From contig JAFUDJ010000005.1 in assembly GCA_017459445.1 (NCBI GenBank), positions 1-64,000 on the forward strand: DNA of 64,000 nucleotides, in the 5' to 3' direction. This DNA comes from Prevotella sp. (GTDB lineage: Bacteria > Bacteroidota > Bacteroidia > Bacteroidales > Bacteroidaceae). The notes beneath the pieces are model-generated. The model did no database searches. It was given only the letters and a program-made list of their open reading frames with translations, and had not been told where the DNA came from. The translations under genes were made by a program, and so were the position numbers. Numbering within the stretch: position 1 is the stretch's first letter; the number at the start of each line of letters is the position of its first letter. This document shows positions 34,867-41,478 of the stretch, in pieces.

Positions 34867-34898
34867 CAAAGTTAAGCATTAATTCCGATACCGCCAAA
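34867..34898 (-). promoter_or_regulatory. Promoter of toxin-antitoxin pair 2 (module copy E)
   Basis: TTTG (complement of 34895-34898), 20 nt, TAACTTTG (complement of 34867-34874). Sequence through the start of the leader (GGCATAACCATATAATACTGC) is the same as in copy C. Confidence 0.8.
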
Positions 34899-34913
34899 CA
34901 ATTCAAAAGAAAT

Positions 34914-34942
34914 CCTCCCCGGAGCGAATTCGTGCGGGGAGG
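34914..34942 (-). terminator. Hairpin of module copy E
   Basis: CCTCCCC (34914-34920) pairs with GGGGAGG near 34936-34942 around an AGCGAATTCGT loop; TTTCTTTT follows on the minus strand. A GATTC/GAATC mini-palindrome lies about 30 bp further right, as in copies C and G. Confidence 0.72.
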
Positions 34943-35012
34943 ATTGTAAGTGGGGTTTGTTCCTGTGATTCGGAAGAGAATCAGAGAAACGTCCCTGGAT
35001 GTACAGAGCTGG

Positions 35013-35111
35013 CTAAAGCCCAAACTCCTTTTTTTCTTGCCGTCCCGTCCACAGGAAAAAAATGGTTAGGAATGCGACGACTGCCGCCATAAATATCACT
35101 ACTGCCTCCAT
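35013..35111 (-). CDS. Putative small membrane peptide, 32 residues
   Basis: MEAVVIFMAAVVAFLTI followed by FFLWTGRQEKKEFGL: one transmembrane span, then a short charged tail. The shape resembles type I toxin or regulatory membrane peptides, but no family is recognised. It overlaps by 13 bp a second hydrophobic frame upstream, and both lie behind the consensus promoter at 35212-35243. Confidence 0.4.
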   Translation of the reverse strand: MEAVVIFMAAVVAFLTIFFLWTGRQEKKEFGL

Positions 35112-35188
35112 AATTTTATACCTTTTTTGTAAAGTTCATAGCCTATGAGATAACACGAGATGGCCACAATCGTTCCAAGACCAAACAC
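35099..35188 (-). CDS. Putative small hydrophobic peptide, about 29 residues
   Basis: From a GTG at 35188 the frame reads VFGLGTIVAISCYLIGYEL and ends YKKGIKLWRQ: one membrane span with a basic tail. The frame is open further upstream (INPWI) to the promoter leader, but has no ATG, so the start is uncertain. It overlaps the next small frame by 13 bp. Confidence 0.28.
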   Translation of the reverse strand: MFGLGTIVAISCYLIGYELYKKGIKLWRQ

Positions 35189-35211
35189 AATCCACGGATT
35201 TATCGTGCCTG

Positions 35212-35243
35212 CAAAGTTAAGCATTAATTCCGATACCGCCAAA
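35212..35243 (-). promoter_or_regulatory. Promoter of the small-peptide unit (module copy F)
   Basis: TTTG (complement of 35240-35243), 20 nt, TAACTTTG (complement of 35212-35219). This copy also shares the downstream GCACGATAAATCC with the plus-strand copy A at 29.97 kb, so A and F form an inverted repeat of about 90 bp. Confidence 0.78.
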
Positions 35244-35259
35244 CAATTCAAAAGAAAAC

Positions 35260-35293
35260 CCGCCCTGCCGGGCCTTGGCTGGCCGGTAGGCCG
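35260..35293 (-). terminator. Terminator after PIN toxin 3 (module copy F)
   Basis: The arm starting CCCGCCCTGCCGG (35260) pairs with CCGGTAGGCCGGG (ending 35293) at 11 of 13 positions, and TTTTCTTTT follows on the minus strand. It is the same hairpin type as at 29880-29926. Confidence 0.65.
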
Positions 35294-35303
35294 GGAGTCG
35301 GTT

Positions 35304-35717
35304 TCAGTAGTCGAATTGGAGCAGGAATTCTTCTGCCGTCATGAACGGCATGTCGCAAAACGAATGAAAATCCTTTTTGTTGTTTGTTACAATGATATCA
35401 CAACCTGCCGCCTTAGCACACTGGAATTGTAGCATGTCCTCAAAATCACTTACTTCAAAAGACAGGCCAGAATCCAGCTGAAAAGCATCACAGGGCAGAA
35501 CTATGACGGGCTTACGCATCATACGCATCAATTCATATCTTTCCGTATTAGGATGATGACGCAAAATATATCCCATATTTGCGTAGGAGAGATATGAGGC
35601 AAACAACTCTATTAAATGCTCCCTGCCAAGTTCCAGAATAGAACCGGCATAGTCTGCCCCCTTACGGTCAAGACCAAAGTCAAGCAAGATGTTGGTGTCG
35701 AGAAAAACCTTTGTCAT
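35304..35717 (-). CDS. PIN-domain toxin, pair 3
   Basis: A 137-residue PIN protein of a different subgroup from pairs 1 and 2. The core starts at once (MTKVFLDTNILLDF), then an Asp/Glu site in SDFEDMLQFQCA and a C-terminal CDIIVTNNKKDFHSF. All expected acidic residues are present. It overlaps its partner gene by 4 bp (ATGA at 35714-35717), the usual arrangement for coupled toxin-antitoxin genes. It is a probable RNA-cleaving toxin; no target can be inferred. Confidence 0.88.
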   Translation of the reverse strand: MTKVFLDTNILLDFGLDRKGADYAGSILELGREHLIELFASYLSYANMGYILRHHPNTERYELMRMMRKPVIVLPCDAFQLDSGLSFEVSDFEDMLQFQCAKAAGCDIIVTNNKKDFHSFCDMPFMTAEEFLLQFDY

Positions 35718-35992
35718 AAATCGAGAATGTATTGCGTACGTTCATCCTGCATCTCGCTGTCCGTCAACTTCATACAACCGCGCAACTGTTCTATCTCTGG
35801 GGATATTTTCAGATTTTTGTATTTCTCACGGATAACTTCTGCAGTCGTCCTCTGCGCTGTCTGTGCCGATTTTTCCAAGGATTCTGTCAGAAAAGCCACT
35901 ACCACCATTTTTTGTTCGCGGCTCATTGACTCCATTAGCCCCATATACGGAGCCATCGGGGTAGACTTAACCTTTAATGCTGTTGCTGTCAT
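35714..35992 (-). CDS. Probable antitoxin of pair 3
   Basis: A 92-residue protein from the ATG at 35992 (MTATALKVKSTPMAPYM); an upstream ATG at 36025 would add 11 residues but would begin 2 bp past the promoter -7 box. It is helical and charged (SREQKMVVVAFLTESL, REKYKNLKISPEIEQL), typical of antitoxins of Bacteroidales PIN toxins, with no zinc or ribbon-helix signature I can point to. It overlaps the toxin gene by 4 bp and lies 30 bp behind the promoter at 36023-36054. Confidence 0.78.
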   Translation of the reverse strand: MTATALKVKSTPMAPYMGLMESMSREQKMVVVAFLTESLEKSAQTAQRTTAEVIREKYKNLKISPEIEQLRGCMKLTDSEMQDERTQYILDL

Positions 35993-36022
35993 ATGGTAAA
36001 TGTGTATTATATTCTGTGCCTG

Positions 36023-36054
36023 CAAAGTTAAGCATTAATTCCGATACTGCCAAA
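36023..36054 (-). promoter_or_regulatory. Promoter of toxin-antitoxin pair 3 (module copy G)
   Basis: TTTG (complement of 36051-36054), 20 nt, TAACTTTG (complement of 36023-36030). Confidence 0.8.
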
Positions 36055-36069
36055 CAATTCAAAAGAAAT

Positions 36070-36098
36070 CCTCCCCGCAGCGAATTCGTGCGGGGAGG
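36070..36098 (-). terminator. Terminator of the expressed fimbrillin (module copy G)
   Basis: CCTCCCCGCA (36070-36079) pairs with TGCGGGGAGG (36089-36098); TTTCTTTTG follows on the minus strand. It lies about 60 bp after the fimbrillin stop and 16 bp before the promoter of toxin-antitoxin pair 3. Confidence 0.8.
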
Positions 36099-36160
36099 AT
36101 TGTAAGTGGGGTTTGTTCCTGTGATTCGGAAGTGAATCAGAGAAACGGCTGTTGGTTTAC

Positions 36161-38428
36161 TTAAGGTGCTGTAGGCAAAGTAACGGTTGTTGTAGCCGTT
36201 GCTCCACTTGCAGTATGTGTAACAGTAACTGTGTAGGTCTGGCCAGGAGTACCAGTGACCGTAATGGTCTGAGCTGAATGAGTTTCTGCGCCTTTACCAT
36301 CACCACCAGTAACCGACACGGTATATCCCTCCGTTACATTCTGTTCATCGCCATTCTTAACAGTAACCGTAGCAATAGAAGCTGTCAGATTGAGGGCAAA
36401 ACCAGCCTGCTCAAGAGTTATCGGGGTGGTAATGGTGTTGCCATTGACCACGGTAGTCACATTGACGGTAGCTGTTCTTTTTGATGTAGTAGTATTGGCG
36501 GCTGCAGTAAGTTTACCATCTGCATCTATTGTCAGCCAATCAGCTGTGCCGACTTTAGCGAGAGTGTACTTGCCTGCGGCAGCTGTTGTATCATAAGAGA
36601 GGTCTGTGCTGTTCATGCTGACGGTCAGCGTGATGTCACCACCCTTTGCAGCATAAGATGCAGTAGACTTTGAAATGCTCCATGCATTAGCACTTACTAC
36701 ATTAGAAGGCAGCCAGACTACATCGGTATTTTCAACAGAACCTTCTGTAACATTACCGTTTTCATCAAAAGTAGCGTCTGCTGTAGTAGTCCAGTCGGTA
36801 ACCTTAGCTTCGAACTTCACGCTGGTCAGGCCGAGGTGCATGATGATGGTATAGTACTTGTTAGGGTCAATACTAGCAGCTGAAAGCGTTACTTTGTTTG
36901 TGATAACCTGCTCCACCTCTGTGAATCCAGCGGCCAGATTGGGGTCAGCAGTACGTACGATGTAGTCAACCGTAATATAGAGAACTGCATCCTGTGAAGG
37001 TATCAGCAACAAGCCAGGAACATTCTCGTTTGTAAACAGCGGAGTGGGCTGCAGAGTCACACCTGAAGGCATTACGCTTGTATCCCAAGCATTATCACCA
37101 TCCACCAAATACTTGGCTCCGTCTGTCTGAGTAGTCTGGTGCTTTTCGTAAGTTGTTACTTCCTTGACTTTTTCATTCAATGTGTATGTATCATCGGCTA
37201 GGTTGGTATTTTGATTGGCGGTGATGGAATAAGTTGCACCATTACCAGAAGTTCCAGAAGTTTCAGTCTTGTCACTCCACTTTCCTGTCTCAATGTCGAA
37301 CCAACCGAAGTTGGGAAGACCGTTTTCATTGGTTAAATTGTCCGTTTCGTCTTCAGTTACAGTATACGTATAAGCATCGCGAATCTTCACTTCCTTAATG
37401 GTCACCAAGGTCTCTGCGTTAGAGAAGTCAGAGTTGAAGTAAGTAGTTTGGTTGCTCTGTCCATTTACACCGGGAGTGTTGCTGTTCTTGTCTACATCAA
37501 CCACAACCTTGAAACCACACTGAGCAGGGTCACCATCCAGAGCCTCGTCACCGTTTGCAGTAGCACCGCCAACCTTTGCCAAAGCGTGCTTGAAGAGGAA
37601 CTTTACCTTCTCGCCTACCTTCTGCTTGGTCAGGTTTTCATTGTATGCAGTACCAATGGCACCTACAGCAGGGTCATCACCATCAGTCTCGTCATAAGTA
37701 GTCTTACCGTTCAAACCCCACAGCAAGTCAACAGCCTTATTGGCTGCGGCGTTCGTCATGGCATACTTTACCCATACGTCAGTTAGGGATTCGTTGGTTG
37801 TCATGGCAGTGATACCATTCTCGTTACCGGTCTTTTTAGCAGTAACATCGTCAGGAGCGATTCCATCACCTTCTGCAGTAGCTGTATAAGCATCACCTTC
37901 CACCGTTGTAAATGGAGCATAAGCAAAGAAACTTAGCTTGCCCTCATCTTTCTGTGTTGCTGTATAAGAAGGATTGCCGGCATTGTCAGCGTCAATACCG
38001 TTAGGCCAGTACTTAACAGGAGAATAGACCCAGTCTTTCGTTGTATCATAGGTCAGTTCCTGATTATACATAAAATTAGGATATTTGGCCGTGTTATCCT
38101 TCTTCCAAACACCATCTACTGTCCAAGTGTAATCTGCAGAACGATAATCCTTTGCACCCGTGAAATACGAGAATACACCGAATCCCGTCGTAGTCAGGGC
38201 CGTCTGATACTTCGTGGCATTTGCCTCATTTGCAATTTGTCCACCAGTGTAACTTCCTCGGTAAGCACGTGTGCTGCGTCCCATGTACGTCCCGAACTGA
38301 ATCGAGTTGTCAGCGGAAGCGGGATTGTTGACAGCTTGGCTTGTTGCCTCGAGCTTGTCTGACGAACAGGCTGTGAGCAGTAAGGCTGCTGAAGCCAGCA
38401 CTGTCATAACTTTAAAATTCTTTTTCAT
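36161..38428 (-). CDS. Fimbrillin-family lipoprotein, expressed variant
   Basis: A 755-residue Mfa/FimA-like lipoprotein. The signal peptide ends at lipobox LLTAC (Cys21). FGTYMGR at residues 45-51 is encoded by the 22-bp putative recombination site. Family landmarks follow: FGVFSYFTG, NFMYNQEL, YSPVKYWPNG, LSFFAYAPF, VDLLWGLNG, VKFLFKHALAKVGG and HLGLTSVKFEAKV. About 210 C-terminal residues form two or more BACON/Ig-like units rich in Thr/Val that replace the different ones of the silent cassette. It is third gene of the second fimbrial operon, 68 bp after the DUF5119 gene, with no clear promoter of its own. It is probably the major or surface-exposed subunit, and the candidate for variation by inversion. 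Confidence 0.88.
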   Translation of the reverse strand: MKKNFKVMTVLASAALLLTACSSDKLEATSQAVNNPASADNSIQFGTYMGRSTRAYRGSYTGGQIANEANATKYQTALTTTGFGVFSYFTGAKDYRSADYTWTVDGVWKKDNTAKYPNFMYNQELTYDTTKDWVYSPVKYWPNGIDADNAGNPSYTATQKDEGKLSFFAYAPFTTVEGDAYTATAEGDGIAPDDVTAKKTGNENGITAMTTNESLTDVWVKYAMTNAAANKAVDLLWGLNGKTTYDETDGDDPAVGAIGTAYNENLTKQKVGEKVKFLFKHALAKVGGATANGDEALDGDPAQCGFKVVVDVDKNSNTPGVNGQSNQTTYFNSDFSNAETLVTIKEVKIRDAYTYTVTEDETDNLTNENGLPNFGWFDIETGKWSDKTETSGTSGNGATYSITANQNTNLADDTYTLNEKVKEVTTYEKHQTTQTDGAKYLVDGDNAWDTSVMPSGVTLQPTPLFTNENVPGLLLIPSQDAVLYITVDYIVRTADPNLAAGFTEVEQVITNKVTLSAASIDPNKYYTIIMHLGLTSVKFEAKVTDWTTTADATFDENGNVTEGSVENTDVVWLPSNVVSANAWSISKSTASYAAKGGDITLTVSMNSTDLSYDTTAAAGKYTLAKVGTADWLTIDADGKLTAAANTTTSKRTATVNVTTVVNGNTITTPITLEQAGFALNLTASIATVTVKNGDEQNVTEGYTVSVTGGDGKGAETHSAQTITVTGTPGQTYTVTVTHTASGATATTTVTLPTAP
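38276..38297 (-). repeat. Putative recombination site, copy 2
   Basis: The complement is identical over 22 bp to 27307-27328 and lies in inverted orientation 11 kb away, at codons 45-51 of the expressed fimbrillin. The outer flanks differ (GATTCA on the left here, GAATTC there), and the symmetric AACGAAT arm is absent from this copy. Confidence 0.65.
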
Positions 38429-38496
38429 AAGCTTAAAATTGTTTTGTTAATATTTAAATAATTTATTGTACTAATATATCTCACGTTTCATTTAGG

Positions 38497-39645
38497 TTAG
38501 AATCCTCCCATGTCGATGACTCCGCCGTCTTCCCAGTCAGCCACTCGTGCGTCGAATCCGGCTCCGGTGTCCGTGGTTGGGTCTACTTCCGGCAGGTCGA
38601 TGGGGTCGGGCAGGTTGACTTCCAGCTGCAGATGGCGCAGGTCTTCGCGGTAGCGTATGCGCTGCTCCACCTTGCCTTCCGGGTCGATATACCTGATGAG
38701 CTTGCCGACGTCGTAGACGAAGTCGTATGCCTTGCCGTCGACGAGTGTCAGTCGCAGGCTCAGGATGTTGTCCTTCTCGTTGCGCTCGTCGAGCGCTTCC
38801 TTGCCGTAGGGCAGTCCGTAGCAGGCCACCCTGGCCTGTAGCAATCCCAGCTGGTCGGCATCCTCGGTATACCGGGCGCGTCTCCACTTGTCGGCACTGG
38901 GGTCGAGCCATATCGATGCCGTCTCGGTGGTTCTGATGACCTTGGTGAAGTGGAATCCGTCGGCCATGCCGCTCAGGCTGCCTTCCACGCGGCTCAGTCG
39001 GTCGCGGTGCTTCACGAGCAGGGTGACGTAGAGGTCGACGGTCATGGGCCACGGCTCCTCTATGAACTCGTAGATGCGGTCGTATTCGCGGTTGCCTTGG
39101 TATCCGCTGCCCTCGTAGTCCTCATAGGGTATGAGGTACGACGTTTCCGAGAGCACCATTTCCTTGGTGATTTCAAAGGCATCGGTGGCCACGGCGACGC
39201 GCGGATACTCGGGCGGCACGATGTGCACCACGCCCTCTGCCAGCGCATTCTGCGCCCTGGTGTAGCGTCGGGAGCGGAACGTCATGGCGTCGAAGTCGTT
39301 GTAGTCGTAGAAGTTCATGCCGTAGTCGGCATACTCGCTGGCTACCTCGTTGTACACCGCCAGCCGGTAGTGGCCTACAGGCAGCGGTATGTCGACGTGG
39401 TCCTCGTGGGTCATCTCGTCGAACACCACGTTGTTCTGCTCGTCCCAGATGCGCACGGTCATGCCGTTGGGTGTCTCGTTATAGATGGGGATGTAGTTGA
39501 CGTCCCACCTGACGATGACCCTGACCAGCACGCGGCCGTCCACCTCCACCTCGAGGGGGCGCCGCTCGCAGCCGGCGACAGCCAGCAGGAGGGCCAGCAG
39601 CGACAGCATCGGTAGTATTCTTGTTATCAAAGAGCGCTTATTCAT
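38497..39645 (-). CDS. DUF5119-type lipoprotein of the fimbrial locus
   Basis: A 382-residue lipoprotein from the ATG at 39645 (MNKRSLITRILPML; lipobox AVAGC). It shows a run of DUF5119-like features: VRWDVNYIPIYNETPNGMTV, VDIPLPVGHYRLAVYN and TVDLYVTLLV, with a Glu/Asp-rich C terminus (PDPIDLPEVDPTTDTG). DUF5119 proteins usually sit directly upstream of Mfa-like fimbrillins and resemble Mfa2/FimB anchor proteins, so a role in anchoring or limiting fibre length is likely but inferred. It overlaps the preceding gene by 4 bp (ATGA at 39642-39645) and precedes the fimbrillin by 68 bp. Confidence 0.85.
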   Translation of the reverse strand: MNKRSLITRILPMLSLLALLLAVAGCERRPLEVEVDGRVLVRVIVRWDVNYIPIYNETPNGMTVRIWDEQNNVVFDEMTHEDHVDIPLPVGHYRLAVYNEVASEYADYGMNFYDYNDFDAMTFRSRRYTRAQNALAEGVVHIVPPEYPRVAVATDAFEITKEMVLSETSYLIPYEDYEGSGYQGNREYDRIYEFIEEPWPMTVDLYVTLLVKHRDRLSRVEGSLSGMADGFHFTKVIRTTETASIWLDPSADKWRRARYTEDADQLGLLQARVACYGLPYGKEALDERNEKDNILSLRLTLVDGKAYDFVYDVGKLIRYIDPEGKVEQRIRYREDLRHLQLEVNLPDPIDLPEVDPTTDTGAGFDARVADWEDGGVIDMGGF

Positions 39646-41321
39646 CGGCGGTCCTCCTTTCCTGCGTCGTCGCGGTTGCGGCCTATGAGCCACACGAGCG
39701 ACACTTTCAGCTTAGTCGGACCGAAGTAGGTCGTAGAACTAGTATATTTCCATATCAGGTGCGTATCGTCGTACTCGCCATTATAGTGGCGGCGCGGGCC
39801 GTGGAATCCGCCGAGGCTTGCCGACAGCTCGAGGTTCCAGTGGCGGTGGATTGGCCAGCTATAGCCCGCCGAGATGCCGACGCTGTGGAGCTCTCCCTGG
39901 TCGCCCACCGACTTCCATTCGAAGTCATAGCGCCCGTAGGCGTAGTATGCTCCGACGAACCATCCCGTCAGCCACGGCTTCCGCTCGCGGCATTGGCCCA
40001 GCCAGTATCGGCCTTCGAGTCCGAACACCTGCAGCTCATAGGAGCGGCTGTTGTTGTGCCATACGTACCACGGAGTCCAGTATTCGCCCATGATGCTCCA
40101 GCGGTTGTTGCGCCCGATGGGCACTTCCAGCTCGCCGTTGAAGGCCAGTGCTGCGTCGAAGAGCAGGTTGGTCTTGAGGGCGAAGAGCGCCTTGTAGGGC
40201 CTCAGCGGCTGGTAGATGCCTTCGCGCTGCGGCAGTGGCGGCGGCGTGTCGGCCTTCTTGGCGGCCATCTGCTCCGTGCTTGGCATCATGACCACCTCCT
40301 TGCGGTCGTAGTCGATGCGGTAGTCGGTATGTCGCAGGAATGGCAGGCAGTACTTCAACAGGTGGTCGAAGTCCTCCGGATAGCGTGTCCTCATCAGCCG
40401 TTCGCGCTTGTCGGGCGGCAGCGGCCTTCGCGCAATCTCCAGCAGTTGGTCGCGGTGCGGCAGCTGCTCCAGCGTGGCCTTGCTGATGTAGTCTATCAAG
40501 CCCTCCCAGTCCTCAGGCTCGTTCTCCGTGTGTATCTTGTCCTTGTCCAGATGGAAAAACCTCGACACATAGGCCCCGATGCTGTCCGTTCGCCCACGGG
40601 CCAGCCTTACGTTGTTCCAGTAAGGACCTTCGGGTGACGCGTAACCCTTGATGGTGAGCTGTCGCAGCTCTGCGTTACGGTCATTCTCCACCGTCTCAAT
40701 GCTTTTTCTTATCTTGTCCAGCTCTCGCCGGTTGTCATACAGTTCCGGATGAATCTCCGTGCGGTCCAGGGGGAATATGACGGTCACGCGGTCTGTGATG
40801 ACGCCGTGTCGCACCTGTGCCACCGTTGCCGTGGGTCGGTTGTCGTCGCGTTGTGAGCTGCTTCGCGGCAATTCCTTGGTCATGGCGCTGAGGTACGCCT
40901 CGTTACAGTCGGTCAGCTGTATCTGCACTTCCAGCACGGCATTGTCCATCCATGTCTCCCATTTCGTCTTCTCCAGATAGGCAAACGGTCGCCACCGTCG
41001 CTTCTCCCACAGCACCCGGTCTTCGGGCAGGATGAGTCCCAGATTGTCATGGCGCAGGTAGCGGTAGTAGGTGCTGCGTCCCAGTACGTGTATGGCCGGC
41101 AGTTCCATCGAGTCGCCCTTGGCCTTGAGTTTCGGCATAATGGACAGCACCTCCGTCGGTGCCAGCGTCAGCATTTCCGGGTTCAGCGTAAGATAGACAC
41201 TTGCCGAGTCGCCGCTGCGCCCCGCCTCACTCTTGCTGATGACGCCGAAGTCTTGTCCCCAAGCATTTACGGCGCTCATTAGCAGTAGTCCTGTCACCCA
41301 TGTCCATATCTTGTTGTTCAC
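39642..41321 (-). CDS. DUF3868/DUF3575 outer-membrane protein of the fimbrial locus
   Basis: A 559-residue exported protein, signal peptide ending near NAWGQ (residue 23). The N-terminal 170 residues form a DUF3868-like beta domain (YLTLNPEMLTLAPTEVL). An OmpA-like segment follows (IKGYASPEGPYWNNVRLARGR, residues about 225-245), which normally contacts peptidoglycan. The C-terminal 190 residues are a DUF3575-like barrel (LFALKTNLLFDAALAFNGELE, then WSIMGEYWTPWYVWH). This architecture is the usual first gene of Bacteroidales fimbrial operons with DUF5119 and Mfa-like genes. It probably forms an outer-membrane base tied to the wall. The 157-bp gap upstream holds a TATATTTGCAGG -7-like box but no good -33. 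Confidence 0.85.
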   Translation of the reverse strand: MNNKIWTWVTGLLLMSAVNAWGQDFGVISKSEAGRSGDSASVYLTLNPEMLTLAPTEVLSIMPKLKAKGDSMELPAIHVLGRSTYYRYLRHDNLGLILPEDRVLWEKRRWRPFAYLEKTKWETWMDNAVLEVQIQLTDCNEAYLSAMTKELPRSSSQRDDNRPTATVAQVRHGVITDRVTVIFPLDRTEIHPELYDNRRELDKIRKSIETVENDRNAELRQLTIKGYASPEGPYWNNVRLARGRTDSIGAYVSRFFHLDKDKIHTENEPEDWEGLIDYISKATLEQLPHRDQLLEIARRPLPPDKRERLMRTRYPEDFDHLLKYCLPFLRHTDYRIDYDRKEVVMMPSTEQMAAKKADTPPPLPQREGIYQPLRPYKALFALKTNLLFDAALAFNGELEVPIGRNNRWSIMGEYWTPWYVWHNNSRSYELQVFGLEGRYWLGQCRERKPWLTGWFVGAYYAYGRYDFEWKSVGDQGELHSVGISAGYSWPIHRHWNLELSASLGGFHGPRRHYNGEYDDTHLIWKYTSSTTYFGPTKLKVSLVWLIGRNRDDAGKEDRR

Positions 41322-41478
41322 TAAGACGATACGAAATTGTCCTGCAAATATAGTTAATCTTCGCGTACAATTTATTTATACGTGCAAGATTTTAGCTTTA
41401 TTTAACAGATTTAACACAGTTTACACCCCTGTAGGGGGCTTCTTTCGTTGCTTTTTCCACTCTTTATCGTTGCCACTC

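Noticed and set aside
33134..36100. Toxin-antitoxin cassette array as an integron
   Set aside because: The recombinase lacks the integron-specific insert, each unit has its own promoter, and the repeats are terminator-promoter units rather than attC-like sites.
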